Source of the DNA: Hofstenia miamia
Taxonomy: Eukaryota > Xenacoelomorpha > Acoela
Assembly (NCBI GenBank): GCA_004352715.1
Contig: SCFE01000001.1
Coordinates: forward strand, 5,892,202-5,956,201
Length of the DNA: 64,000 nt
Direction: 5' to 3'
How positions within the stretch are numbered: position 1 is the stretch's first letter; every line of letters starts with the position of its first letter. Of this stretch, positions 35,296 through 45,519 are shown piece by piece. Position numbers and translations under genes: made by a program. Under the pieces are notes generated by a model. It saw only the letters and a program-made list of their open reading frames with translations. It was not told where the DNA came from and made no database searches.

Positions 35296-36415
35296 AGAAT
35301 TTACAAAACTTCAATTATCAGCACTGATTAGATCTGTCAAAGCGTTGATTGCACAAAACACTGTTTTAATGACACTAATTTATGTACCACCACTCCCAAG
35401 TAGTTGATATATAAAAACGGTAACATTACAGTGCTATGAAAATACCCCTTTAGACTAACCTGTCATTTGTTTTGCATTTGCCTAGTGTTTGTATATGTGT
35501 TCTGAATGTATCATGGCGATTTTGTTTTTTACTAAATTAATGTTAATTGAAAAGCAACAATAGGTATTTTTTGTTTGATTCATTGTTATTTCAGCAAAAG
35601 CACTAATAGGCATAGGAGCATATTCTTCCATTTATTTTGGTGATCTAATTGATTTTGATATTTGTAGAAATGGTGTTTCTATTTCATAATTTTCGCATTT
35701 GAACAATCAAATGTAAATATATTCTTAAGCAGTAATTGCTGTTCTAGTGTTAATTTTTAAAAAAAATTTTATTAGCAGAAATTAGAAAGTAAATATCTAA
35801 GTTTTGCAGGAGTTCATTATACTATCAATAAATCTAAAAAAATTTTAAAAAACTAAGCTTGCTCTCTTTATAATTTTATTCATTTGCGAGATTTGCCCCT
35901 ATTTAGAATTCAACTTGAGAAGTACTGAGAAGTTCTACGTCAAAAATCATGTGTACACTTCACGGCATGAACGTTTACTATCGGCTTTACATGCAGTATT
36001 CCGCATTGCACCTTAGAAACAAGGCTTCTTAAATAGAATCAGTTGACCTTATGCTAATGTGCACACCCAAAGTCTTCATAAAAATAATTGCTATATTATG
36101 TACATGTTCCTTCAATTATTTCCATAAAACTTGATTAAGAATAAATAACTGCAATAATTGTAAAATAGCAGAAAACAATTTAAAATGCACAAAATGATTT
36201 TTGCACCAGTTCAGCGTTCCAAAAAATCTTGTTTATGAAAAGAAATGTTTCTGCTTCTAAATGTATGGCGTAAAAACCCTATCGCTAATTTTGTAGTTAA
36301 ATATGCTTTCGCAAAAACACGTTAAGCCACTTCAAATGTTCGCAAGTGGACTCAGTCATACTTGCACCAATTGACTTCAGATTTATCTATCACTAGAAAT
36401 ATCTACATCACGAGT
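35296..36415. other. AT-rich stretch without recognised features
   Basis: No coding frame, repeat or mobile-element motif that I can support. Probably intronic or intergenic host DNA. Confidence 0.5.
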
Positions 36416-36418
36416 TTA

Positions 36419-36745
36419 TTCGTTCTCCATGGCAGGATGTCTCATTTTTTCCAATTTTCTGTTGTTTGAAAAAGATAGCTTTACTGCCTTTTCAGCAGTC
36501 TTTGTCCGGAGGGGCAATAAAGGTTTGCTGTCTTGATACATCTTGCTATTTCGTGTGGGGGTTTCTTTGCATAAAAAATTTCTTTTCTTGACGCAAAATG
36601 GTTTATCATTTGGGGTCCATACAAACTCAATTGGAAAGTCACGCACAATTTCCACAATCTTCATCTTGTCGGTTTTTATTGCAAGTCTTTTGCTATAGTA
36701 CGGCGTTAATTTGTTCTTCCACCTTATTACGTCATCTACGAGCCG
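36419..36745 (-). CDS. Candidate host exon, unknown basic protein
   Basis: On the minus strand a frame is open from a candidate splice acceptor (ATATATTTAAG, ending near 36746) to a TAA at 36419. It gives about 109 residues. An internal ATG at 36662-36664 would give 82. The product is basic, with RLVDDVIRWKNKLTPYYSKR near its start, then FPIEFVWTPNDKPFCVKKRN and SKPLLPLRTKTAEKAVKLSF. Base composition is less AT-rich than its flanks and the residues look coding, unlike a random frame. I do not recognise a family. It lies upstream of and opposite to the plus-strand exon at 36994. Confidence 0.45.
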
Positions 36746-36993
36746 CCCTTAAATATATGCAATTGGTGAGAAAACCAGCAACCTATTTGTAAGAACCGAT
36801 TGTATATATTTGACTATTTTGCCAATTTTGACTTTATTTTTTAACTGTAAATTTTGGCTATATTTTTACTTTATTAACCTTAATTACTTCTTGGTGGACC
36901 TAGTAACTTTATTTCATGTTAAGCTTTGTTTTTCTATTTAATCATTTCTCTTAGTTTGAATTGCATTTACATATTTTCATATTTACGTTTTAG

Positions 36994-37773
36994 ACCTTTC
37001 AAAAGGCCTATCTCGATGTCAATTTCGAGCCCCGTCAACTGTGCATTGATTTCGCATTATTTCAAGATTACCTAATAATAGCGAATGCTGAGGGAGAACT
37101 TTCAAAATATGGTTTATCTGGAACTTTATTGAGAAGGTTAAATACAAACATTGATGGCATTTCTAGTCTATGCGTAAATGATGAGTTTTTGTTAATTGCA
37201 GCCCAGAGTGGTTTATTTCAAATCAATCTTTCGGAGTTCAGCTTAAGTTCAATAAAATCGGTCTTTCTCAAGGGAAAATTTACCACTTTGTCGACTGATG
37301 GCTTACACTATGTAGCACCATTTAGAAACACTTTAAATTTATTTTCGAAAAATTGGACAATCCTGCGGCGGATCAATTGTCCTGGGTTATATTTTGAGAG
37401 TGATTTTGTCATTACTAATAAAAATATCTGGTGCATTGCTGTGAAAGAAACTCGCAGATTTATTTATATATTAAATAAATGTTTAGAATCGGTCAAAAAG
37501 ATTAAACTGTCTTGCTATTACACCTGCCTTGCTAAAATTGGTAGCTTTGTAGTAGTTGGATCTCGGAATTCAATTTCTATATTTTCACCACATTCATATA
37601 ATGTGATTCGATCTACAGAACTCATTTCCATATCTAACGTAATGGCAATTAGGTCCTTGGAGTTTAACAATTTCATAGTATTACTTGACAATGGACAACT
37701 GCTGTCCTACTCCATTACGTCTTTGCGAAGACGAAGTGATGAAAATTTGAAAGTAATAGACACGTTTTCGTGA
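36994..37773 (+). CDS. Candidate terminal exon of a beta-propeller-like host protein
   Basis: Open for about 259 codons from a splice acceptor (pyrimidine-rich tract ending TTACGTTTTAG at 36993) to TGA at 37771-37773. There is no in-frame ATG near the start, which supports an upstream exon. The protein shows repeated beta-strand blocks of hydrophobic residues with small turns: DYLIIANAEGELSKYGLSG, FLLIAAQSGLFQINLSEFSL, FVVVGSRNSISIFSPHSYN and FIVLLDNGQLLSYSITSLRR. That is the style of WD40 or similar propellers, although canonical WD dipeptides are absent. A role as a scaffold in a complex is only inference. Intact, with no mobile-element similarity. Confidence 0.6.
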   Translation, partial: TFQKAYLDVNFEPRQLCIDFALFQDYLIIANAEGELSKYGLSGTLLRRLNTNIDGISSLCVNDEFLLIAAQSGLFQINLSEFSLSSIKSVFLKGKFTTLSTDGLHYVAPFRNTLNLFSKNWTILRRINCPGLYFESDFVITNKNIWCIAVKETRRFIYILNKCLESVKKIKLSCYYTCLAKIGSFVVVGSRNSISIFSPHSYNVIRSTELISISNVMAIRSLEFNNFIVLLDNGQLLSYSITSLRRRSDENLKVIDTFS

Positions 37774-38436
37774 ATGCTCGATTTGACTAGTTGGATTCTG
37801 CCAAATGCCTAAAAAAGGATTTTCTGTTAGTTCTAATGCAAATCCTTCACCAGAATTACAGAAAGAAGTCAACATGCTTAAAAAATACAACATTAACATT
37901 TTCAGATTTTTTTCTCTGAAGAAATGTAGATTATTAATGAAAATAAATACAATTTCTAAGGTTGTCATTGTCACTTGTTTAATTGGTATATTATAATAGA
38001 TCACTATGTACTGTGGAAATGAGGTTTTAGTTGTACGGAGCCTATCCGGAATCGGAAATCCATTGTACATATCGTGTTATTCAAGCATTTCTCTATTTTG
38101 TGATCTATTTCTTTAAAAATCATACAGAAAATAGAGAATTGATTTTTACGTATGATATATTATAAAAACTTCGAAATGTAATTTTTTACAACAAAAACCA
38201 AGTAAAATTTATAGATGCGCTATGTACTACAAAAATGTTTTTTGTTAAATATTAAATATGTATTAAAAACCGGCATAAATTATCCCGATTTCAAATATGG
38301 ATATGCTATGTATAACATTGTTAAAATTTCACAGTAATTAATAAGAAAGAATGCAATGAATCTAAAAATTTCTTGAAAATATATTACATCATTACATTTT
38401 TATGTAAAGTGAGAATTCCATTAAAAGTGTTCAATT
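37774..38436. other. AT-rich stretch downstream of the host exon
   Basis: No supported gene. It would hold the 3' UTR of the preceding exon. Short frames on either strand here are not convincing. Confidence 0.5.
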
Positions 38437-38440
38437 TAAT

Positions 38441-38480
38441 ATTAGCTACCGGTTTCGATTTTTCAATCGTCTTCAGTATA
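38441..38480 (-). ncRNA. Hammerhead-type ribozyme motif of a Penelope-like element
   Basis: On the minus strand CTGAAGA (38476-38470) is followed by a GATT/AATC stem with a GAAA loop, then GAAACCGGTAGC to 38445. CTGANGA plus GAAAC around a short stem is the hammerhead core reported in the terminal repeats of Penelope-like elements. One base (C) is extra between the core and the stem. An inverted partner lies at 40149-40184. Confidence 0.55.
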
Positions 38481-38481
38481 A

Positions 38482-38668
38482 ACACCTAAGAGGGCATTTA
38501 GAAGTGAAATATTTTTGCATAGACATCAAGCAATTAAAGATAATTTCGAGATCTTACTTAGAACCAAGAATACTAAATATGCCGAAGCCCTGTTTATAAA
38601 ATACGCTAATATGAACGAACTAATGAACAATCAACTAAGTTATAATAACTTACTGAACATATTTTAAG
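38482..38668 (+). pseudogene. Penelope-like GIY-YIG endonuclease, C-terminal end
   Basis: An open stretch reads HRHQAIKDNFEILLRTKNTK, then YAEALFIKYANMNELMNNQL and a TAA near 38667. The x-EALFIK...LNNQ pattern matches the end of the endonuclease domain in Penelope-like elements. Only the last 60 or so residues remain. Thirty bases downstream a Tc1 transposon is inserted in what would be the 3' UTR. Confidence 0.5.
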
Positions 38669-38698
38669 TGCATGCATATTTTAACGCCATTTAATGTA

Positions 38699-40113
38699 CA
38701 GTGCCCGCAAAGGAAATCTTTACATTGCGAGCGCAATAGAAATCTTTACACGGTAACTTCGTCTTAAGATTATTATTGCACTAAATGCGTGTTTTTAGTT
38801 AATCGATGCTTCTTGTCATCCCTCACTATGATGCAGTTAAAATAGCTACCAATCAGGTGACTGCAGGTAGGCAGCCAATCATGCTAGCCTGTGTTTTACT
38901 GAACTGGTTGCAGCTATTTTCAGCTATTTATCTAACGATTCAATTTTCCTTGTAATTCATAGAGAATGGGACGTGCGAAGTTAACTGATACAGAAAAAGT
39001 TCGTGCTCTAACTCGGCTTGAGGAAGGAGTACCAGTTACAGAAGTTGCCTCCGATTTGAAGGTCTCACGACAGGCAATCTACAACCTCTTGAAGACAGCC
39101 CGGTCACTGCCTAAAGGTACTCTTCCAAAGAGAAAGAAAGGCTCTGGGAGGCAAAGGAAAACTTCCCAGAGGTCAGATACTGTCTTGAAGCGTGAAGTTC
39201 TTGCTAGCCCATCTGTGACAGCAGCTTCTTTGAAAAAAAAGCATCCAGACCTGCTGGAGAACATTTCCATTCGCACTATCCAACATCGACTACAAAAGGA
39301 CCTTGGTCTCCCAACTAGGCGTGCTGCAAAGAAACCACTTCTAACTGACAAGATGAAGAAGAAGCGACTACAATTTTGCAAGCAATACAAGAACTGGACC
39401 TCACTTGATTGGAGAAGCGTCATGTTCTCCGATGAGAGCACATTTCGGTTGGTCAGAGGACAATCAAAATTGGTTCGAAGGCCTAAGAGTGTATCACGAT
39501 ATGATGGAAGGTACACCGTCAAGACAGTGAAACATCCCGATAGTGTCATGGTGTGGGGTGCTTTTACCGGTTCGAGAGGCAGAGGAGGATTGTACTTTTT
39601 TCCAAAGAATGTAACGATGAAAGGTAGCAACTATCTGGACGTTTTGAAGGAGCACATGATACCATTCTGGGAGATTCACGAACCTACCCATTTCATGCAT
39701 GATGGAGCGCCTGCCCACAGGACAAAAACCGTCTCCAAGTGGCTGAAAGACAACCATATTCAGGTCATCGATTGGCCAGGCAACTCGCCTGACCTAAATC
39801 CGATTGAAAACGTCTGGAATGTCATGAAGAATAAAGTGCAAGAGGCACAGCCAGCAACTATTCAAGAGCTCCAGGAAGTCCTCAAACGTCAATGGGTGTT
39901 CACAAATCGCGACTATTTTATCAAATTTGCTGATTCCATGCCAAAAAGGCTACAGACTGTCATCAATGTGAAAGGAGACATGACAAAATATTGACTATCC
40001 AGTTATCAACTGTCAATCATGTAACTGTTCTATTGATTTTTTTTATTTAATACAGGATTTTTTGGATAATATTTTAGTTTTTCATTTTGTAAAGATTTCT
40101 TTTGCGGGCACTG
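38699..40113 (+). mobile_element. Complete Tc1-type transposon
   Basis: Ends are 26-bp inverted repeats, CAGTGCCCGCAAAGGAAATC... (38699-38724) and its complement (40088-40113), with one mismatch. They are flanked by TA on both sides (38697-38698 and 40114-40115), the usual Tc1/mariner target duplication. The total length is 1415 bp. GAAATCTTTACA occurs a second time at about 38739-38750, next to a palindrome ATTGCGAGCGCAAT. An intact transposase lies inside. Base composition is distinctly richer in GC than its surroundings. Confidence 0.95.
38966..39994 (+). CDS. Tc1-family transposase, DD34E
   Basis: Full-length 342-residue transposase, the usual size for the family. It would cut the element out at its inverted repeats and insert it at TA sites. 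Residues about 8-45 form a first helix-turn-helix (VPVTEVASDLKVSRQAIYNL). A basic GRPR-like stretch follows (GSGRQRKTSQ, 59-68), then a second helix-turn-helix to about 115. The catalytic residues are D156 (MFSDEST), D246 (FMHDGAPAH) and E281 (NPIENVW). Exactly 34 residues separate the last two. The ATG at 38966 is the first in frame and gives the expected N-terminus. There is no stop, frameshift or missing key residue, so it may be active. It is nested in a dead Penelope-like element. Confidence 0.95.
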   Translation: MGRAKLTDTEKVRALTRLEEGVPVTEVASDLKVSRQAIYNLLKTARSLPKGTLPKRKKGSGRQRKTSQRSDTVLKREVLASPSVTAASLKKKHPDLLENISIRTIQHRLQKDLGLPTRRAAKKPLLTDKMKKKRLQFCKQYKNWTSLDWRSVMFSDESTFRLVRGQSKLVRRPKSVSRYDGRYTVKTVKHPDSVMVWGAFTGSRGRGGLYFFPKNVTMKGSNYLDVLKEHMIPFWEIHEPTHFMHDGAPAHRTKTVSKWLKDNHIQVIDWPGNSPDLNPIENVWNVMKNKVQEAQPATIQELQEVLKRQWVFTNRDYFIKFADSMPKRLQTVINVKGDMTKY

Positions 40114-40148
40114 TAGTAAGTGTAAAATTTGATTCCCACGTATTTGTA

Positions 40149-40184
40149 ATGAAGATGATTGAAAAATCGAAACCGGTAGCTAAT
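40149..40184 (+). ncRNA. Second hammerhead-type motif, inverted relative to 38441
   Basis: ATGAAGATGATTGAAAAATC, then GAAACCGGTAGC. It is the inverted match of 38445-38476, with the first core base changed from C to A. That base is needed for cleavage in known hammerheads, so this copy is probably inactive. It is followed by a short AT microsatellite. Confidence 0.5.
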
Positions 40185-40229
40185 ATATATATATATATAT
40201 ACGGCCCAATTCAATCCCAGAGCAATTCG

Positions 40230-40722
40230 ATTAGTAAAGCAAGCAGCCATCAATTTTCTTGTTAGCTGGTGGACATTAACAGTTCCAATAAATTTTACAT
40301 TTGAAATATCCCCAAAAAGTGAGAATGTCTTGGAGGTACACTTGAAACAAAAAAATGGTATAATAATTAGAGCAGTCTACACTAAAAAGACATCAGACTT
40401 ATCAATTATTCAAGCTAATTTTCAACATCGAATTAGTGTAAAGAAAATGGTGATAAGATCACGTTTATTAAATTTCGCAAGAATATGTACACATACTTCT
40501 GAGTTTTTCTCAGTAATTTGCATTTTTTTTAAAGCATTAATTAAAGTAGGTTATCATAAAACCTTTCTTCTAAAGCAGTACGAAGACTTTATTAAATCAT
40601 TAAAAACTAAGGCATGGCCATATATTAGTAAAAACGTGTCACGAAGAAATTTGAAATACAGAAAGGCAATTAGGTTATTCTATATTGGTGGCATGAACAT
40701 TAAGGTAACCTTTGGCACCTGA
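40230..40722 (+). pseudogene. Penelope-like RT, thumb region only
   Basis: An open stretch reads FTFEISPKSENVLEVHLKQK, then NGIIIRAVYTKKTSDLSII, and RGYH-like VGYHKTFLLKQYEDF. This is the part that follows the catalytic motif in Penelope-like RTs (L-D-V-H-I...K-P-T-D). The catalytic part is missing here. The longer copy downstream (42851-45478) ends just before this region, so between them they cover the RT, but in permuted order. Confidence 0.6.
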
Positions 40723-41780
40723 AAAATTTTTTTTAATGGTTGGCTGCTTAAAAAATCTATTGCATATAATTGCTAGACATTCTCATGTAGTTTAGAAAGT
40801 TTCAAAAAAAAATTTGCAACTTGCTTCAAAATATGAAAAAAATTCAAAATGGCTGTCGCATATTGAATAAATAGTAAAAATTAGAATCCATTTTTCTCCT
40901 GATCTATTCAAGGTAAACAGGATTTAAAAAATGTTTTACAAAGACCTTTGTAATTTTTACTTCATGACAGAGAGAATTTTTCCTTATATTTAAAACTAGA
41001 CTAGAGAAACAAGAATGTATTTTGGTGTGTTTTTACTAAGCGAAAATAATCATTTTTTCTTAAAAAAAGAGTTGCCATTTTACTTTGACATGTAATATCA
41101 TAAAAATCTCTCTGTTATGAAGTAGATACTACATTTAGCTTGCAGCATGCCAAGTTTCATATTTCTATGAGATTTAGTTTTAGAGAAAAATTAAGTCTGC
41201 TATTTGGAAATGCACTTTACGGGAAAACGCGTTTAAAAACTTCCAAGCAAAGAAAGTAATCTATAATGGTAAAATATTTATAATGAATAACATAATATAT
41301 ACAGTAGAAAGAGCTTTATTTTGATATGAAACTTTACTATGGCAGCAAAATTAAAACTCTCTAACTTTTGTGTCAAAGATGTGTTGTTTTTTTGAAATGA
41401 TGCATAAAATACAGCATTGTATACAATAGGGACATGAAACAAAACTAAATTACATCATTATATCGTTTTTATTTTGAAAAAAACATGATTGCAATTCTAA
41501 AGTAGACATATTTTGCTAAGTAAATCAGCAAAAAAAAATTTTTTTATAATTTTGAGGCTTAACCATGAAACCAGGTGCCGTAGGTTACTTTATGCTGAAA
41601 AAGCAGGTTATTTGCTGTTCCAAAAAATCTTTGAAAAAGCTATTAACATGTCCGCGGTTAACCACCTGAGTACATGTAGAAGTCAAGTAATTTTTAAACT
41701 TTATTAAATATGTTTACCTTTGTAAAGTACCATACATGCATTGTTTTATTAATTAATAACAGGTGGTAATTAGAAATTTT
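40723..41780. other. AT-rich stretch without recognised genes
   Basis: No frame or repeat I can support. It probably belongs to Penelope-like terminal or untranslated sequence, or to host DNA between two fragments. Confidence 0.45.
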
Positions 41781-41794
41781 TTATATAAATATCC

Positions 41795-41850
41795 TGTAAG
41801 CAATTATTGTAAACTTTTACTATTGTCGAAACGCGTCGTAATCTGTAACT
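41795..41850 (+). ncRNA. Decayed hammerhead-like motif upstream of the Penelope-like ORFs
   Basis: CTGTAAG, CAAT...ATTG, then GAAACGCGTCGTA at about 41828-41840. GAAACGCGTCG is a common hammerhead 3' half in Penelope-like terminal repeats. The 5' half differs from CTGANGA, so this is a weak call. It lies about 110 bp upstream of the first ORF. Confidence 0.3.
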
Positions 41851-41959
41851 TTAGCTGAAATAAACTGTTCCCTTTTTTGATGATGTACACAAACTCTAAA
41901 CCCAAATTTACTACAAGAATGATAATTGAAAATGCCGATCAAGATGAAAGAAACTCCTA

Positions 41960-42854
41960 TTGAGCCTGAATAGACTTCTGCGGAAATTTTTACATAATGT
42001 AGGGATCTCCAGGAAAAAACCAGAGGAACTATTTAAATTTTCATACAACGCTTTAATTAAAACACGGGAAAATACAATGGTTAAGCCACAACTTCATACT
42101 AATATAGAATTCTTGGCAGTTTTTATCAACTACACCTTTGACAACCTGAGGAATGCAACACAAAAAATACACGAGAAGGAGTCCTATAAACACTTAGTTG
42201 AATGTAAGCAAATGTGTAATGATATTGAATCTAAAATTGGTACGAATAATTTGTGATGAGAAAAATACTTCATATGGAAAACTGGTTGATGTTCTAAAAA
42301 TTAAGTCGAATCAAGTCACATTTTCGAAGAAAAATTTGAGAAATATTAAGTTATCAACATCTGAATTGGAAGAAGGACTAAATTGCTTTATAACCCAGAA
42401 AAATAAGGGTAAAAAACGTAGCTCTTTTGGCGCATCCCGCCTAACTCGCAAATACAATAAGAATAATAATAATTTGATCTCACAGGTCATGACAAGCTCA
42501 AATCTGGATAATGAAGAACTAGAATCCGGTACTCAAAATCACAACTCCATTGAAATAAGTAATCAGAATGTCAACCCTAACAACATCAGTTCTCAGAGTC
42601 GTAAGAATGTTGAAGATACAGAAGAAATTACAACTATTGATTCCATGACGAATGAGAACAATGTAATTGACGTTGAAATTCAGCAAGTAGAATACAACTC
42701 ACAAAGCACAACTCGTAGCTTTCAGCTCGATTTTCATCCTAGAAATGTCAACTTAGAATTAATGGGAAAGAAGAAATTTTCTAGAATAAATTTTTCAAAA
42801 TTAGATAGAGGTAAGCCTATCAAACCACAACTCACTCCAATAATGACTGTATGA
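41960..42854 (+). pseudogene. Penelope-like element, first coding part
   Basis: Two overlapping frames (41960-42256 and 42198-42854) join by one frameshift near 42245. The first part is basic (LLRKFLHNVGISRKKPEELF) and the rest is Asn/Ser-rich and acidic (NNISSQSRKNVEDTEEITT), without a fold I recognise. The second frame stops with TGA at 42852-42854, overlapping the ATG of the next frame as ATGA. It corresponds by position to the N-terminal extension or separate ORF1 of Penelope-like elements. Confidence 0.5.
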
Positions 42855-45478
42855 TTTGTGGTGAGACGTTCGAAAACCACCATAAGTTTGTTCTTCATTT
42901 GAAAAAACGCTATGGACTTCTAAATCATAATATATTTAAACTAAGTATGAGTGACCTACATTCTCACCTTGAAGATAATGACAGGCACTGGATTCAACAC
43001 AATTGCAACATAGATAGAATAGTCGATGTTACAAACTCAATTGATCCATTTTCACTGAAATTACTCCGGAAAGGCCCAAACTTTATACCCCGATATCGCC
43101 CGGAATTATGGAGTGCAATGAACTTCAACACACTTAAAGTCTCTCTGCTTATAGGTCATAAAGTCAGGAAGTTCTATACTAAGTCGGACAATGCAATCAA
43201 CAATTTAAGGAAACGTAAAGACATTATTAAAAAAGCAGATAAAGGAAATATATTTGTTATATTAAAGACCGGAGTGCAATGAACTTCAACACACTTAAAG
43301 TCTCTCTGCTTATAGGTCATAAAGTCAGGAAGTTCTATACTAAGTCGGACAATGCAATCAACAATTTAAGGAAACGTAAAGACATTATTAAAAAAGCAGA
43401 TAAAGGAAATATATTTGTTATATTAAAGACCGGAGTGCAATGAACTTCAACACACTTAAAGTCTCTCTGCTTATAGGTCATAAAGTCAGGAAGTTCTATA
43501 CTAAGTCGGACAATGCAATCAACAATTTAAGGAAACGTAAAGACATTATTAAAAAAGCAGATAAAGGAAATATATTTGTTATATTAAAGACCGGAGTGCA
43601 ATGAACTTCAACACACTTAAAGTCTCTCTGCTTATAGGTCATAAAGTCAGGAAGTTCTATACTAAGTCGGACAATGCAATCAACAATTTAAGGAAACGTA
43701 AAGACATTATTAAAAAAGCAGATAAAGGAAATATATTTGTTATATTAAAGACCGGAGTGCAATGAACTTCAACACACTTAAAGTCTCTCTGCTTATAGGT
43801 CATAAAGTCAGGAAGTTCTATACTAAGTCGGACAATGCAATCAACAATTTAAGGAAACGTAAAGACATTATTAAAAAAGCAGATAAAGGAAATATATTTG
43901 TTATATTAAAGACCGGAGTGCAATGAACTTCAACACACTTAAAGTCTCTCTGCTTATAGGTCATAAAGTCAGGAAGTTCTATACTAAGTCGGACAATGCA
44001 ATCAACAATTTAAGGAAACGTAAAGACATTATTAAAAAAGCAGATAAAGGAAATATATTTGTTATATTAAAGACCGGAGTGCAATGAACTTCAACACACT
44101 TAAAGTCTCTCTGCTTATAGGTCATAAAGTCAGGAAGTTCTATACTAAGTCGGACAATGCAATCAACAATTTAAGGAAACGTAAAGACATTATTAAAAAA
44201 GCAGATAAAGGAAATATATTTGTTATATTAAAGACCGGAGTGCAATGAACTTCAACACACTTAAAGTCTCTCTGCTTATAGGTCATAAAGTCAGGAAGTT
44301 CTATACTAAGTCGGACAATGCAATCAACAATTTAAGGAAACGTAAAGACATTATTAAAAAAGCAGATAAAGGAAATATATTTGTTATATTAAAGACCGGA
44401 GTGCAATGAACTTCAACACACTTAAAGTCTCTCTGCTTATAGGTCATAAAGTCAGGAAGTTCTATACTAAGTCGGACAATGCAATCAACAATTTAAGGAA
44501 ACGTAAAGACATTATTAAAAAAGCAGATAAAGGAAATATATTTGTTATATTAAAGACCGGAGTGCAATGAACTTCAACACACTTAAAGTCTCTCTGCTTA
44601 TAGGTCATAAAGTCAGGAAGTTCTATACTAAGTCGGACAATGCAATCAACAATTTAAGGAAACGTAAAGACATTATTAAAAAAGCAGATAAAGGAAATAT
44701 ATTTGTTATATTAAAGACCTCTCTATACGAACAACTGGCATCTCTACAGTTAGAAAAGAAGCAATATAATATTGGTAAAAATGAATCACTTGAAATAATC
44801 AAAGAAATTGTGGAAAGAATGTAATTGATAAAGTATTTAGATTATGATTTCTATTCTAAGTTTAGTAATTACTTTAGAGTGCTACAAAAAAGAGAAAAAT
44901 TTCTATATTTTTTACCAAAAATTCTCAAGAAATCTATAGATACTGTGAATGGTAGCATACCACGTGGAAGACCTTTTATAGATTGTAAAAACACGATATA
45001 TTCTTCTGTAGACAAACTATTTTCAATGTTAATTAAGCCCTTCAAAGATCGAATTCCAATCACTGTGGCAGGAACATTAGACTTTTTAATTCAATTTAAT
45101 GAAATGAAAAATGCTTTATCTGCTATGGAAGAAATAATATTTTTATCAGCAGATGTGGGAGATCTCTATTCTTCAATCCCCGTGGATATTGCACTTACTG
45201 TTATTAAATAACAGCTGAAAAATAATCGTAGGCATTCTATTTCTGATGCAAGTATTTTACACCTAGTAGAAATCATGAAAAGGATTTATAAAAACAATTG
45301 TTTTATATTTGGAGATACATTTTACATTCAGAAAGATGGTTTGGCAATGGGTAGTAATTCTGCACCTGTCATTACAGATATCTTTATGTATAGCATAGAA
45401 AAAAACGTCTTGGATAAATTTTCTAAAGAAATAATCTTCTATAAACGTTACTTGGATGATATTATATGTCTAGTGAAT
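42851..45478 (+). pseudogene. Penelope-like reverse transcriptase, interrupted and truncated
   Basis: The RT starts with a CxxC-x12-H stretch (CMICGETFENHHKFVLH) and the family block LLRKGPNFIPRYRPE at about 43065. NLRKRKDIIKKADKGN follows. The frame then hits TGA at 43280-43282 because a 161-bp segment is repeated ten times (43110-44719). After the repeats it resumes in the same frame. LPKILKKS is near 44910 and PRGRPFIDCKN near 44960. FLSADVGDLYSSIP is near 45140, and QKDGLAMGSNSAP and YLDDIICL at 45328-45472. Downstream of the YLDD active site homology stops. Thumb and GIY-YIG domains are absent. Confidence 0.85.
43110..44719 (+). repeat. Ten tandem copies of a 161-bp coding segment
   Basis: Units start at 43110, 43271, 43432, 43593, 43754, 43915, 44076, 44237, 44398 and 44559, each beginning GGAGTGCAATGAACTTC and ending TTAAAGACC. 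I see no base differences between units. The unit is part of the Penelope-like RT. 161 is not a multiple of 3, but nine extra units add 1449 bp, which is. Each junction creates a TGA (GGAGTGCAATGA). Confidence 0.97.
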
Positions 45479-45519
45479 ATGTTGCACGTGGTATTCCGTC
45501 CATATGAAATTCCTTAACT

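Noticed and set aside
39079-39757. Minus-strand frames opposite the Tc1 transposase
   Set aside because: Antisense shadows of a clearly coding, motif-complete gene.
43110-44719. CRISPR-like or satellite array
   Set aside because: Units abut without spacers and are a piece of the Penelope-like RT coding sequence.
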